A stretch of DNA of 63,316 nt from Oscillospiraceae bacterium (GTDB lineage Bacteria; Bacillota; Clostridia; Oscillospirales; Ruminococcaceae). This document shows, piece after piece, positions 8,073-17,471 of the stretch. The stretch lies in the NCBI GenBank assembly GCA_017848115.1, contig JAGAKZ010000041.1, positions 1 to 63,316 of the forward strand, written 5' to 3'. The notes under the pieces were generated by a model, which saw only the letters and a list, made by a program, of their open reading frames with translations, did no database searches and was not told where the DNA came from. The position numbers and the translations under genes were made by a program. How positions within the stretch are numbered: position 1 is the first letter of the stretch; each line of letters starts with the position of its first letter.

Positions 8073-8708
8073 TAAAGAAACTGCTTCAGACATCGAAGCG
8101 GCTCCAAAAAGATAACTACCGGATACAAGAATATTTGCTCCTGCTTCTTTTACAAGAACAGCCGTTTTATCATTTATGCCACCATCAACCTGTATATCAA
8201 TATTTATATTTTTTTCTGTTATATATTCCTTAAGCGTTTTTATCTTTTCAAGTGTTTCGGGTATAAAACCCTGACCACCAAATCCGGGCTCAACTGTCAT
8301 GATGAGCACCATATCAACCATATCAAGATATTTATATATAGTTTCTACAGGTGTTGCCGGTTTTACAGCTATACCGGCTCTTATACCTGATTTTTTGATT
8401 TCAGATATGGTCTCTTCTGTATTGCTGTCACTTTCAACGTGAAATGTTATCATATCACTTCCTGCTTTTACAAATTCCCCTATATATTTTAATGGATTAC
8501 AAATCATGAGATGAACATCCATAAAAATATCTGTACACTTATTAAGTGCATTAAGCACAGGCAAACCAAAAGAAATATTATCCACAAAACAGCCATCCAT
8601 TACATCAAAATGCAACATATCAACATTATTTTCCTCAAGTCTTTTACATTCGTCAGCAAGATGTGTGATATCTGCACCAAGAATAGAAGCTGAAACATAA
8701 TTTTTCAA
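8064..8708 (-). CDS. rpe: Ribulose-phosphate 3-epimerase
   Basis: A 214-residue TIM-barrel enzyme interconverting ribulose 5-phosphate and xylulose 5-phosphate. Family motifs: SASILGADITHL, HFDVMDGCFVDNISFG (metal-binding His and Asp), DVHLMI, MTVEPGFGGQGFI and the phosphate-binding IQVDGGIN and ANILVSGSYLFG. The start is TTG at 8708, the only start with a GGAGG site at correct spacing (8718-8722). It has its own promoter (8753-8781). Confidence 0.95.
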   Translation of the reverse strand: MKNYVSASILGADITHLADECKRLEENNVDMLHFDVMDGCFVDNISFGLPVLNALNKCTDIFMDVHLMICNPLKYIGEFVKAGSDMITFHVESDSNTEETISEIKKSGIRAGIAVKPATPVETIYKYLDMVDMVLIMTVEPGFGGQGFIPETLEKIKTLKEYITEKNINIDIQVDGGINDKTAVLVKEAGANILVSGSYLFGAASMSEAVSLLK

Positions 8709-8752
8709 TAGAATGAACCTCCAAATTCAATAAAAATACTCATACATATTAT

Positions 8753-8781
8753 ATAATACCCTATTTTATGAAGAAGGTCAA
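8753..8781 (-). promoter_or_regulatory. rpe promoter
   Basis: Minus strand TTGACC (8781-8776), 17-base spacer, TATTAT (8758-8753), 45 bases before the TTG start. It lies after the small-RNA terminator, so rpe does not depend on readthrough from that unit. Confidence 0.75.
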
Positions 8782-8851
8782 TAAGCAAAAAATATATTCC
8801 GTATTTAAATATATTTAGAACATTTTTATTATTAAAAATCATTAAAAGTGC

Positions 8852-8978
8852 ATAAAAAGGGAGAACGCCCTATTCTAACAGAATAGGGCGCCCTAAAGGA
8901 GATATGAGAAAAACACTATTTATAAGAAAATTTCATTAATTAAGAGGGTTTGGGAAATTATCGTATTTCCCTTACCAT
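8852..8978 (-). ncRNA. Candidate small RNA with anti-Shine-Dalgarno segment
   Basis: A complete non-coding transcription unit in the 422-base gap between rpe and the SseB gene. A perfect promoter (8985-9013) would start an RNA of about 125 bases near 8978. It folds into a 5' hairpin (GGGAAAT/ATTTCCC, 6-base loop), an A/U-rich single-stranded middle with the C-rich runs AAACCCTC and CTCCTTT, and a strong intrinsic terminator: 11-bp CGCCCTATTCT stem, outer AGGG/CCCT pairs, then TTTTT. CTCCTTT is complementary to an AAAGGAG ribosome site, the usual pairing arm of Firmicute trans-acting sRNAs. I cannot assign it to a known RNA family; 6S, SRP and tmRNA signatures are absent. An attenuated rpe leader is the alternative. 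Confidence 0.65.
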
Positions 8979-8984
8979 GTTTAT

Positions 8985-9013
8985 ATTATAGCACAAACAT
9001 TTTCCTTTGTCAA
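8985..9013 (-). promoter_or_regulatory. Promoter of the candidate small RNA
   Basis: Perfect consensus on the minus strand: TTGACA (9013-9008), 17-base spacer, TATAAT (8990-8985). It is one of the strongest promoters in the window although no ORF follows. Confidence 0.9.
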
Positions 9014-9130
9014 TAAAGATGAATAAATATTATAAAAAATATTTTAATTTCGTGACTATAGACAAAAATATGTTTGGCAAATCATATAAAACAACCACAT
9101 AATAAACAAAAATAATTAAAAATCAAAACA

Positions 9131-9925
9131 TCATCTTGTGTAAAAAGGTAATCTGTTATCTGATGCCTTACTACCAAAAGAATCCTTTACAGAAGCAATT
9201 GACAGACCCTTGCCATCAAGACAACCGTTTACAGCCTCAGCAATTTCATCATAAAAACTTCTGCTCTGCTCCGGTGTATCATTTTCTGCACCATCATAAT
9301 CAACAACAACAAGATATCCCTGCGCTGTTCCACGTGTCATTGCCAAAAGAAAAGCTTTTTCTACATTTCCTTTTTCTTCAAAGAAAGAAATCAATTTCTC
9401 AGCAAGCTTATCCGGATAATCTTTAAGTTCACCAACCATAACCTGTTCATTTCTGAACTTATCAGCTGCTTCTTTAAGCTTTACAAGAAGTTCACGAGGC
9501 ATTATTATGTTTGAACCAAAAGGATCTATTACAAAACCATTTGGACCGTTTTCATCAGCGGTTATCATTGCAAGATACTGTTCAAATGTACTGACAACAT
9601 TCTGAAGCTTTTCCTCTTTTCTCCACTTTCTCACTTCCTCGATACTTGTGAATGCAGGTAAAAACTTCTGACCATCCTTCTGTGAAAGCATCATAAAATT
9701 CACACGTGTGTTTTTAGGATCAGCTTTTCCCTCGACAGCAGGTACAAAATCACCATTTTCGTCCTTCACTTCAATAATTGCCGGCGACAACAAACGTGCC
9801 TGTCTTAACTGAACGATAAAGTTCTTTTCAGCATCTTTACTTTTCTGTTCTTTTAATTCTTCCATCGCCTTAACGAGAGCGGGATTCACTACCGGAGTAA
9901 ACTCCTGATTCTTATTGTCTTCCAT
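9131..9925 (-). CDS. SseB-family protein
   Basis: A 264-residue soluble protein with the two-part SseB build: an N-terminal domain (about 35-160; NFIVQLRQARLLSPA, FMMLSQKDGQKFLPAFTS, GFVIDPFGSNIIM) and an SseB C-terminal domain (about 165-262; AFLLAM, GYLVVVDYDG, FYDEIAEAVN). SseB proteins were named for enhanced serine sensitivity in E. coli; their biochemical role remains open. Ribosome site AGGTGG before ATG at 9925. Monocistronic behind a good promoter. Confidence 0.85.
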   Translation of the reverse strand: MEDNKNQEFTPVVNPALVKAMEELKEQKSKDAEKNFIVQLRQARLLSPAIIEVKDENGDFVPAVEGKADPKNTRVNFMMLSQKDGQKFLPAFTSIEEVRKWRKEEKLQNVVSTFEQYLAMITADENGPNGFVIDPFGSNIIMPRELLVKLKEAADKFRNEQVMVGELKDYPDKLAEKLISFFEEKGNVEKAFLLAMTRGTAQGYLVVVDYDGAENDTPEQSRSFYDEIAEAVNGCLDGKGLSIASVKDSFGSKASDNRLPFYTR

Positions 9926-10020
9926 TCAAGTCCACCTCATATTCCTGTTCCAACTTTTTTTTAGCGGAACCTTATCATTACACAAAACAATCACTCAAAA
10001 CAGAGTGATACCGTTATATA

Positions 10021-10049
10021 ATTTTAACACTTTTATCGTACTTTGTCAA
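10021..10049 (-). promoter_or_regulatory. Promoter of the SseB-family gene
   Basis: Minus strand TTGACA (10049-10044), 17-base spacer, TAAAAT (10026-10021), about 95 bases before the start codon. Confidence 0.85.
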
Positions 10050-10078
10050 GCTGTTTTGTATATACATCAACAACAAAT

Positions 10079-10113
10079 AAATCCTTATGTTTTTGTACAA
10101 AACACAAGGATTT
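10079..10113 (-). terminator. Terminator of pfkA
   Basis: A 15-bp stem with one G-U pair (10079-10093 with 10099-10113) around GTACA, 22 bases after the pfkA stop, followed on the minus strand by the T-rich ATTTGTTGTTG. Confidence 0.8.
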
Positions 10114-10135
10114 ATATTTTTATAAGATTTACTTA

Positions 10136-11098
10136 TCAGAATGCAATTTCTCTTGCTATGTTGTAAAGATCTTCTTCGAAAGGTTTCTTCATTGAGAGAG
10201 CTTCCTGAATATCAAAATCTGTGATGCTGTTGTTCTGCATTGCAACAACTCTGTTACCGATACCCTGAGCAAGGAGTTCAACTGCATAGTGACCCATCTG
10301 GCTTGCTATAACTCTGTCTCTTACTGTAGGTGAACCACCACGCTGTACGTGACCGAGTATAGTTGCTCTTGCTTCGATACCTGTCTTTTCCTGAAGAATA
10401 TGAGCTATTTCACTTGAGTTTCCTATACCTTCTGAAACCATGATGATAAAATGCTGTTTGCCTGATTTTCTTGTTTCAAGCATTTTCTTTGCAATATTAT
10501 CGAGATCATAAGGCATTTCCTGAGTGATTATTTCTGTAGCTCCACAAGCAATACCTGCATTTACTGCAATATAACCTGCATTTCTGCCCATTACTTCAAC
10601 TACACTGCATCTGTCATGTGACTGTGCAGTATCTCTGAGCTTGTCTACCATTTCAAGTGCTGTGTTCATTGCTGTATCATAACCGATAGTATATTCTGTG
10701 CATGAAATATCATTATCGATTGTTCCGGGAATACCAACGCAAAGAATACCCTTAGCTGAAAGGTCAGCAGCTCCTCTGAATGAACCGTCGCCACCGATTA
10801 CAACTATACCTTCAAGGCCGATTTCTTTACATTTTTCAACTGCAAGATCTACACCTTCTGATGTTCTGAATTCATGGCATCTTGCTGTATAAAGGCAAGT
10901 ACCGCCCTTCTGGATTATATCTGAAACAGAACGTTCTGTAAGTTCAATGATATCACCATTGATAAGGCCGTTATAGCCTCTTCTGATACCAAGAACCTTC
11001 ATTCCCTTGCTTATAGCAGTTCTTGTTACGGCACGTACTGCCGCATTCATTCCCGGTGCGTCGCCGCCACTTGTTAAAACACCAATAGTTTTGATCAT
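10136..11098 (-). CDS. pfkA: ATP-dependent 6-phosphofructokinase
   Basis: A 320-residue enzyme phosphorylating fructose 6-phosphate in glycolysis. Motifs: GVLTSGGDAPGMNAAVRAV (ATP site, beginning right at the start), GGDGSF, PGTIDNDI (catalytic Asp), MGRNAGY and the GHVQRGGSPT segment. The frame stays open upstream to 11218, but ATG at 11098 gives the standard family length and N-terminus and has a GGAG site. It follows dnaE but has its own promoter and terminator. Confidence 0.97.
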   Translation of the reverse strand: MIKTIGVLTSGGDAPGMNAAVRAVTRTAISKGMKVLGIRRGYNGLINGDIIELTERSVSDIIQKGGTCLYTARCHEFRTSEGVDLAVEKCKEIGLEGIVVIGGDGSFRGAADLSAKGILCVGIPGTIDNDISCTEYTIGYDTAMNTALEMVDKLRDTAQSHDRCSVVEVMGRNAGYIAVNAGIACGATEIITQEMPYDLDNIAKKMLETRKSGKQHFIIMVSEGIGNSSEIAHILQEKTGIEARATILGHVQRGGSPTVRDRVIASQMGHYAVELLAQGIGNRVVAMQNNSITDFDIQEALSMKKPFEEDLYNIAREIAF

Positions 11099-11242
11099 AT
11101 CCAATACTCCATTTCTGCCAATAGGCTTATTACTTAATATGGTCATATAATTTAAATATGCACTTATGCATACATAAATCATACACACTGTAAATTTACA
11201 ATATGTGAAATTTTTCACTTATTAAAAACATCGCTACTATAT

Positions 11243-11270
11243 ATTTTACTACATTTAAAAAGTTTGTCAA
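11243..11270 (-). promoter_or_regulatory. pfkA promoter
   Basis: Minus strand TTGACA (11270-11265), 16-base spacer, TAAAAT (11248-11243), leaving a leader of about 135 bases. Confidence 0.8.
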
Positions 11271-11299
11271 GACCTAAATGCAAAACATTTTCAAAAGAT

Positions 11300-14200
11300 T
11301 TACTTTATCAGAGCAATATTTTCAATATTCAGATTATTTTTAATAAATTCAAGGCTGTTTTTTGATAAATTTATTTTGTTTTTACCTTTTTGTGAAATAA
11401 GTTTTTTCAAATCTGTAAGGTAAAAACATACTGACGTTTTTCCTTCATCGGTAAGTATTCCGCCAAGCCTGGAAATAACATCATTTAATTCATGTGTTTT
11501 GATTTTTATACATAGTTTTCGTCTTGAACACATATCGACAAATTCTTTTTCACTGAAAATCAGATCAACAATAAAGTTGCACTTTTCTTCTCTGACTGCC
11601 GGCTTTCCGGCTACATATACCGGAACTTCCTGTTCTACGGCATTTTTAAACTGTTCATAAACTTTTGGGAATACAACACACTCCATACTTTCTGTCATAT
11701 CTTCAATTGTCATAAAACACATCTTCTCATTGCTTTTGGTGGTGTGAAGTTTAAGCGATGTGACCATTCCGAACAGCTCTGTGTATTTTTCATATTCATC
11801 GGACTGCGATGCAATAATATCACTTATATCCGGAATACGCATAAACTTTTTATAATCAATATACTGTGCAAGAGGGTGACCGGATATATACATTCCTGTT
11901 GATTCTTTTTCAAGCTTCAGAAGTTCTTTTTGTGTATATTCTTCCACCCAGGGAATATCATCCGTCTTTACATTTTTCTGAGTTTCTGTTTCACCGAACA
12001 AATCCATCTGACCTTCGATCTGTGAGGTAAGTGGCTTTGTCATTATCAATTCAAGGTTTTGTGCCATCTGATGTCTGTTTAAACCCATTTCATCAAATGC
12101 TCCTGCAAAAATCAGACTTTCCATCATTCTTTTGCTAAGACCGCACCTATGATTTCTTAAAAAGAAATCACGTATCGAAATATAATTACCGTTTTGCCTG
12201 CGTTCTTCTATAACAGTTTCAACTATTTTTACGCCGATATTTCTTATAGCAGACAATCCAAAACGTATACCTTTATCAGTAACTGTAAAATCAAAATTAC
12301 TTTCATTTACAGACGGGCGTATAAGGCTGACACCTTTGGCTTCACATTCTGATATATACTCTGTCAGTTTACCTTGTGAATTCATACTTCCGGTCATAAG
12401 AGAAGCCATATATTCTTTAAAATAATTACACTTGAGATAAGCTGTGCGATAAGATACTATCGCATATGCCGCTGCATGAGATTTGTTGAATGCATATGAC
12501 GCAAAACTAAGCATATCATCAAAAATACCGTTGGCAATTTCTTCAGAAATGCCATTGGCTACAGCACCGCAACATTCATAAGTGCCATCTTCTCTTTTTA
12601 TACCGTATATAAAATTATGGCGCTCTTTTTCCATGACATCATGCTTTTTCTTCGCCATTGCCCTTCTTACCAGATCTGCTCTGCCATATGAATATCCAGC
12701 AAGTTTTCTAAATATTTCCATAACTTGTTCCTGATATACTATACAACCGTATGTGACTTCAAGAATTTCTCTCAGCATAGGGTGCTTATAGGTTATAATC
12801 GAGGGATTTTTTTTGTTTTCTATATATTTTGGAATAGAATCCATCGGACCGGGACGATAGAGTGCAAGTATGGAGATAATATCTTCAATATTTTCAGGAG
12901 CAAATCTTATGAGCACATTTTTCATACCCTGGCTTTCGAGCTGGAAAACGCCTGAGGTATCACCTTTTGATATCATTTCATATACTTTTTTATCATCAAG
13001 CGGTATTTTTTCGATATCAAAATCTTTATTTACTTCTTTTATCAGGTCGGTACATCTTTTGATAACTGTAAGGTTCCTGAGGGCAAGAAAATCTATTTTC
13101 AGAAGTCCCAGCTGTTCTATTACAGACATAGGATACTGGGTTATGACAATATCTTTGTTTTTTTTGAGAGGAACAATTTCCGACAGTGGTATGTCCGATA
13201 TAACTACTCCGGCAGCGTGCAAAGAAGTATTCTGAGGCATTCCCTCTATCTTTCTTGCCATATCAATAAGTTTTCTTACTGTCTGATCACTGTCATAAAG
13301 TGTACGCAGTTCTTCCTCTTTTTCCAAAGCCTTATCAATTGTTATATTAAGCTCATTTGAGATAAGTTTTGCTGTTTTGTCACATATTTCATACGGTATT
13401 TCAAGAGCACGTCCTGCATCACGTACAGAACTTTTAGCTGCCATGGTATTGAATGTTATTATCTGTGCTGTTTTATCCAAACCGTATTTTCGGGTAACAT
13501 AATCTATTACTTCCGAACGCCGTTCCACGCAGAAATCTATATCAAAGTCCGGCATCGTAATTCTTTCAGGATTTAAAAATCTTTCAAAAATAAGCCCGTA
13601 TTTTATAGGGTCTATACCGGTGATACCAATACAATATGCACACAGACTTCCTGCTCCCGAACCTCTTCCCGGACCTACCGGTATATCATTTTCACGAGCA
13701 TAGCGTATAAAATCCCAGACTATAAGATAATAATCGATATAACCCATACCGGATATTACACCTATCTCATATTCCATACGCTGTTTTATGGATTCATCAC
13801 AATCCTTGCCGTACTTCTCAAACAACCCTTCATAACAGATCTGCCAGAAAAATTCTGATTTTTCTTCGTCACTCTCCTGACTATACTTTGGCAGACGGAA
13901 ACCTCCTGTTTCCAGTTCAAAGTTGCATTTTTGCACTATCTCTGCTGTATTTTCGATTGCTGACGGAGCAAAGTCAAAAAGTTTACGCATCTGCTCTTCA
14001 CTTTTCATATAAAACTCATCTGTCGGAAAATAATTTTCCGCTGATTTCTGAGAAGATGTATGTATACGCAGAAGAACACGCTGTACCTGTGCATCTTCCT
14101 TGTTGATATAATGAACATCATTGGTAGCAACAAGCGGAACTCCTGTCATTTCTGACAATCTGCAAAGCAAAGGCAGTATCATACGTTGCTGAGGGAGGCC

Positions 14201-14737
14201 ATGATCCTGAATTTCTATATAATAATTACCCTGTCCGAATATCTCATTGTATTTATTTACAGTTTCAAGTGCCTTATCAAAATTATCGTCTATAAGATTT
14301 ACAGCTACTTCTCCTGCTATACAAGCTGACAGACAAATAAGACCTTCATGATACTTTTTTAAGAGTTCGGTATCAACACGCGGTTTATAATAAAAATTTT
14401 CAACATGACTTTCTGAAACAAGTTTCAGCAGATTTTTATATCCTGTATTATTTTTGCACAACAAAATCAAATGATACGGTGACATATTATGAGTATGTAC
14501 CGTATCATTCACATTTGTTCTTGCTACATATACTTCACAGCCTATTATCGGCTTTATACCTTTGCTCTTTGCAATATTGTAAAACTCTATCGCACCATAC
14601 ATAACTCCATGATCAGTTATCGCAACGGCCTTTTGTCCAAGCTCCGACGCTCTGTCAACAATATCTTTTATTCTGCAGGCACCATCAAGAAGGCTGTATT
14701 CGCTGTGAAGATGTAAGTGAACAAAATTACTTTCCAT
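11300..14737 (-). CDS. dnaE: DNA polymerase III alpha subunit, DnaE type
   Basis: A 1145-residue replicative polymerase. Order: N-terminal PHP domain (FVHLHLHSEYSLLDG, ITDHGVMYG), C-family polymerase palm with GPGRGSGAGSL and the catalytic PDFDIDFC, the tau-binding and helix-hairpin-helix region, then an OB fold (ELFGMVTSLKLHT, CMTIEDMTE type). Firmicutes usually carry both PolC and DnaE; the size and lack of an inserted exonuclease mark this as DnaE. The ATG overlaps the end of whiA by 11 bases, so it is translationally coupled as the last gene of the hprK operon. Confidence 0.97.
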   Translation of the reverse strand: MESNFVHLHLHSEYSLLDGACRIKDIVDRASELGQKAVAITDHGVMYGAIEFYNIAKSKGIKPIIGCEVYVARTNVNDTVHTHNMSPYHLILLCKNNTGYKNLLKLVSESHVENFYYKPRVDTELLKKYHEGLICLSACIAGEVAVNLIDDNFDKALETVNKYNEIFGQGNYYIEIQDHGLPQQRMILPLLCRLSEMTGVPLVATNDVHYINKEDAQVQRVLLRIHTSSQKSAENYFPTDEFYMKSEEQMRKLFDFAPSAIENTAEIVQKCNFELETGGFRLPKYSQESDEEKSEFFWQICYEGLFEKYGKDCDESIKQRMEYEIGVISGMGYIDYYLIVWDFIRYARENDIPVGPGRGSGAGSLCAYCIGITGIDPIKYGLIFERFLNPERITMPDFDIDFCVERRSEVIDYVTRKYGLDKTAQIITFNTMAAKSSVRDAGRALEIPYEICDKTAKLISNELNITIDKALEKEEELRTLYDSDQTVRKLIDMARKIEGMPQNTSLHAAGVVISDIPLSEIVPLKKNKDIVITQYPMSVIEQLGLLKIDFLALRNLTVIKRCTDLIKEVNKDFDIEKIPLDDKKVYEMISKGDTSGVFQLESQGMKNVLIRFAPENIEDIISILALYRPGPMDSIPKYIENKKNPSIITYKHPMLREILEVTYGCIVYQEQVMEIFRKLAGYSYGRADLVRRAMAKKKHDVMEKERHNFIYGIKREDGTYECCGAVANGISEEIANGIFDDMLSFASYAFNKSHAAAYAIVSYRTAYLKCNYFKEYMASLMTGSMNSQGKLTEYISECEAKGVSLIRPSVNESNFDFTVTDKGIRFGLSAIRNIGVKIVETVIEERRQNGNYISIRDFFLRNHRCGLSKRMMESLIFAGAFDEMGLNRHQMAQNLELIMTKPLTSQIEGQMDLFGETETQKNVKTDDIPWVEEYTQKELLKLEKESTGMYISGHPLAQYIDYKKFMRIPDISDIIASQSDEYEKYTELFGMVTSLKLHTTKSNEKMCFMTIEDMTESMECVVFPKVYEQFKNAVEQEVPVYVAGKPAVREEKCNFIVDLIFSEKEFVDMCSRRKLCIKIKTHELNDVISRLGGILTDEGKTSVCFYLTDLKKLISQKGKNKINLSKNSLEFIKNNLNIENIALIK

Positions 14738-15644
14738 TAAGTTTACCTCTTATTTCATCTGCCATTTTCCCAAGTCTCTGAAGTCGGTGATTTACACCGG
14801 ATCGCCCTATGGGAGGATCAAGTATTTCACCAAGTTCTTTAAGACTAAGTTCCGGATTATTTAAACGGGCAAATGCAATTTCTTTAAGTGTGGCAGGCAG
14901 GGTATCTATACCGATTTCTCTGTCGATAAGTTCGATATCCTGTTTTTGCTTTACAGCAGCTTCTATAGTCTTGTTACAGTTTGCTATATCACAGTTGGAA
15001 ACTCTGTTTGCTCTGTTTCGCATATCTTTCAGAATTTTTACGTTTATAAGTTCAAGAGTTGAACCCTGTGCCCCCATAAACGTAAGTATATCTTCTATAT
15101 TTTCACTTTCTTTAAAATATAGGATATATGAATTTTTGCGCATAACAAATTTGTTTTCAAGTCCCAAAGAACCAAGTATTGCAGATAAGTCGTTATATAA
15201 CTGCTCTGATGGGATAACATATTCAAGATGATACTCATTATTAGGATTTGTAACGCTTCCGCAGCTTAAAAATACACCTGCTATAAAATTTGAAAGATTA
15301 TTGTTATCAATATTTTTAAGGTCTATTTCCCTGTTATCTATGTCTATCTTAAAAACATCAGACACCTTACGTATAGATTCTGCTTCTTTTATTGAAAAAC
15401 AATACAGCACTGAATTGTTCTTTCTTTCAAAGATATCCTTTTCAACCTTGACTGTACCCTTAAATACTTCTGCCACAAGCTTTGTGAACGTGTCTGCGAC
15501 TATCTGACTTTCAGACTGAAAAACTATCTCTTTTTCAGTGAACTTCTTACAGAAAATCAGCATTCCATATAAACAGGCAAATTTCTTATCCTTATCGGTA
15601 ACAGCAGAAATTATCTCTTTTTTTACTGTATTTGAAAAAGACAT
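14727..15644 (-). CDS. whiA: Sporulation/cell-division regulator WhiA
   Basis: A 305-residue DNA-binding protein combining a LAGLIDADG-like N-terminal part (GVFLSCGSVTNPNNEYHLEY) with a C-terminal helix-turn-helix (LSLKELGEILDPPIGRSGVNHRLQRLGKMA). ATG at 15644 is chosen because its GGAG site is 9 bases away; the ATG at 15650 would be only 3 bases away. WhiA regulates chromosome segregation and division genes in Gram-positives. It lies 15 bases after rapZ and overlaps dnaE, the standard clostridial arrangement. Confidence 0.96.
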   Translation of the reverse strand: MSFSNTVKKEIISAVTDKDKKFACLYGMLIFCKKFTEKEIVFQSESQIVADTFTKLVAEVFKGTVKVEKDIFERKNNSVLYCFSIKEAESIRKVSDVFKIDIDNREIDLKNIDNNNLSNFIAGVFLSCGSVTNPNNEYHLEYVIPSEQLYNDLSAILGSLGLENKFVMRKNSYILYFKESENIEDILTFMGAQGSTLELINVKILKDMRNRANRVSNCDIANCNKTIEAAVKQKQDIELIDREIGIDTLPATLKEIAFARLNNPELSLKELGEILDPPIGRSGVNHRLQRLGKMADEIRGKLNGK

Positions 15645-15659
15645 CTGCATCTACTCCTT

Positions 15660-16517
15660 TTATGTTTTTGAAATATCCCTGTGTGAACGGTGTACGTTGT
15701 ATCCGAGCTCTTCTATAAAATCTGCTATTATCTCGGCAAAAGTTACCGAACGATGCTTCCCTCCGGTACAGCCAAATCCTATAACAAGCTGACTTTTACC
15801 TTCACTTATATACTGAGGAATAAGAAATGCAATAAGATCTTTAAGTTTTTCCATAAGTATCTTTGACTGCTCAAATTCCATAACATAATCACGTATCGCT
15901 TTATCTTTTCCGGTAAGGTTTTTAAGCTCCGGAATGTAGAACGGATTCGGAAGACATCTTACGTCAAAAACAAGATCCGCTTCTGTCGTACTTCCGTATT
16001 TGAAACCAAATGACATTGTTTTTATGGATATGGACTCTGTGTCACTTTCGAGGAAGAGATCTACCAGGGATTCTTTCAACTGTGAATTTTTCAGATATGA
16101 TGTATCTATATAATAATCTGCTATTTCACGAAGACAGTTAAGTTTCTCTCTTTCATATGCTATAGCTTTTGAAACAGAACCGTTAAATTCAGCATCAAGA
16201 GGATGCTTTCTTCTGGTTTCACGATATCTTCTTATCAGTATCTCATCACTTGCTTCAAGATACAGAACTTTAAAATTAAAATGCCTTGTTCGCATATTCT
16301 CAAAAGACTGAAGAGTTTCTGTTGTAAACATATCGCCGGAACGAATATCCACAGCGATAGCTATCTTATCCATATTTTCATCACAACATATATCTATAAA
16401 TTTTGAAATAAGCTGAGGCGGCATATTATCAATACAATAAAAGCCTATATCTTCAAGTGTATTCATTGCATATGATTTACCGGAACCGGATAATCCGGTA
16501 ACTATAACAAACTGCAC
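15660..16517 (-). CDS. rapZ: RapZ/YvcJ-family RNase adapter ATPase
   Basis: A 285-residue P-loop protein. Walker A (GLSGSGKS) lies at the very N-terminus and the C-terminal domain holds the conserved GFGCTGGKHRSVTFAE motif. Of two adjacent candidate starts (TTG 16520, GTG 16517), GTG gives the typical beginning MQFVIVTG and a 9-base spacing from GGAG. In E. coli RapZ senses glucosamine 6-phosphate precursors and targets sRNA decay; in Firmicutes YvcJ binds nucleotides and affects competence and cell wall metabolism. It is in the murB-whiA operon. Confidence 0.95.
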   Translation of the reverse strand: MQFVIVTGLSGSGKSYAMNTLEDIGFYCIDNMPPQLISKFIDICCDENMDKIAIAVDIRSGDMFTTETLQSFENMRTRHFNFKVLYLEASDEILIRRYRETRRKHPLDAEFNGSVSKAIAYEREKLNCLREIADYYIDTSYLKNSQLKESLVDLFLESDTESISIKTMSFGFKYGSTTEADLVFDVRCLPNPFYIPELKNLTGKDKAIRDYVMEFEQSKILMEKLKDLIAFLIPQYISEGKSQLVIGFGCTGGKHRSVTFAEIIADFIEELGYNVHRSHRDISKT

Positions 16518-16557
16518 CAAAAATCACTCCAAACAGTTTTTATGGATATCAATGCTT

Positions 16558-17466
16558 TCAACTTAATATTTCAGGTTCAAGTTCAAGCTCATATCCTGTA
16601 TCATTTTTTACTTTTTCTTTTACTTTTTCAACAAGTTCCATGAGGTCCTCAAAAGTAGCCTCACCCTTATTTATTACAAATCCGCTGTGCTTTTCGCTTA
16701 CCTGGGCATCTCCTACTGAAAAACCTTTAAGACCGCACTGTTCTATAAGCGCAGCCGCAAAAGCGCCCTGAGGTCTTTTAAAAGTACTGCCAGCACTAGG
16801 AAAATTAAGGGGCTGTTTTTCACGTCGCTGATTCATAAGCTTTTCCATTTTTTGCTCTATATCCATGATAACACCTTGTTCAAGTTTTATTCTTACTCTC
16901 AGTATTATCCTGCCTGATTTCATAAAAGCACTGTGTCTGTACGAAAGATCCATGTTTTCTTTTGAAATGCTTTTTACCTTTCCGTCTATATCAAGATAAT
17001 CAGACGATACTACAACATCTGACATTTCTCCGCCGTACGCACCTGCATTCATATACAAAGCTCCGCCAACAGTACCCGGTATACCATACGCAAATTCCAG
17101 TCCTGTAAGACCTTCTTTCATAACAGTTACACACAGTCTGCTAAGCATAAGACCTGCCTCGCACTCAACAACACCATTACGTATATAATTTATTCTGGAA
17201 AAATCGTTGCCTATTATAAAAACAGCACCTTCAAAATCCTTGTCATCTGCAATAATATTACTTCCGTTTCCAAGAATAAAATACTTTACATTATTGTCAC
17301 GGCAATACGAAACCAGTTCTCCAAGAACTTTCTCACCGTTTATAAAAACAGCTATACGACATTTTCCGCCTATACGAAAAGTAGTATGATTTTTAAGTGA
17401 TTCGTCCAGTTTATAACGACAATCATATTTTTCGCACACTGCTACAATACTATCTACATATGACAT
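16558..17466 (-). CDS. murB: UDP-N-acetylenolpyruvoylglucosamine reductase
   Basis: A 302-residue FAD enzyme reducing UDP-GlcNAc-enolpyruvate to UDP-MurNAc. Motifs: HTTFRIGGKC, LGNGSNIIADD (FAD), EFAYGIPGTVGGALYMNAGAYG, YRHSAF, and QPLNFPSAGSTFKRP with the catalytic Ser; C-terminal GLKGFSVGDAQVSEKHSGFVIN. ATG at 17466 has GAGG 8 bases upstream; upstream GTG codons at 17475 and 17469 are less well placed. It follows the PHP gene by 5 bases. Confidence 0.97.
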   Translation of the reverse strand: MSYVDSIVAVCEKYDCRYKLDESLKNHTTFRIGGKCRIAVFINGEKVLGELVSYCRDNNVKYFILGNGSNIIADDKDFEGAVFIIGNDFSRINYIRNGVVECEAGLMLSRLCVTVMKEGLTGLEFAYGIPGTVGGALYMNAGAYGGEMSDVVVSSDYLDIDGKVKSISKENMDLSYRHSAFMKSGRIILRVRIKLEQGVIMDIEQKMEKLMNQRREKQPLNFPSAGSTFKRPQGAFAAALIEQCGLKGFSVGDAQVSEKHSGFVINKGEATFEDLMELVEKVKEKVKNDTGYELELEPEILS

Positions 17467-17471
17467 CACTA

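Noticed and set aside
8904-8939. 11-codon plus-strand ORF after AAAGGAG
   Set aside because: The ribosome site is only about 2 bases from ATG, and the sequence is better explained as the antisense of the sRNA's CTCCTTT arm.
11099-11218. N-terminal extension of pfkA
   Set aside because: Adds 40 residues not present in the family; the ATG at 11098 has a ribosome site and the conserved start.
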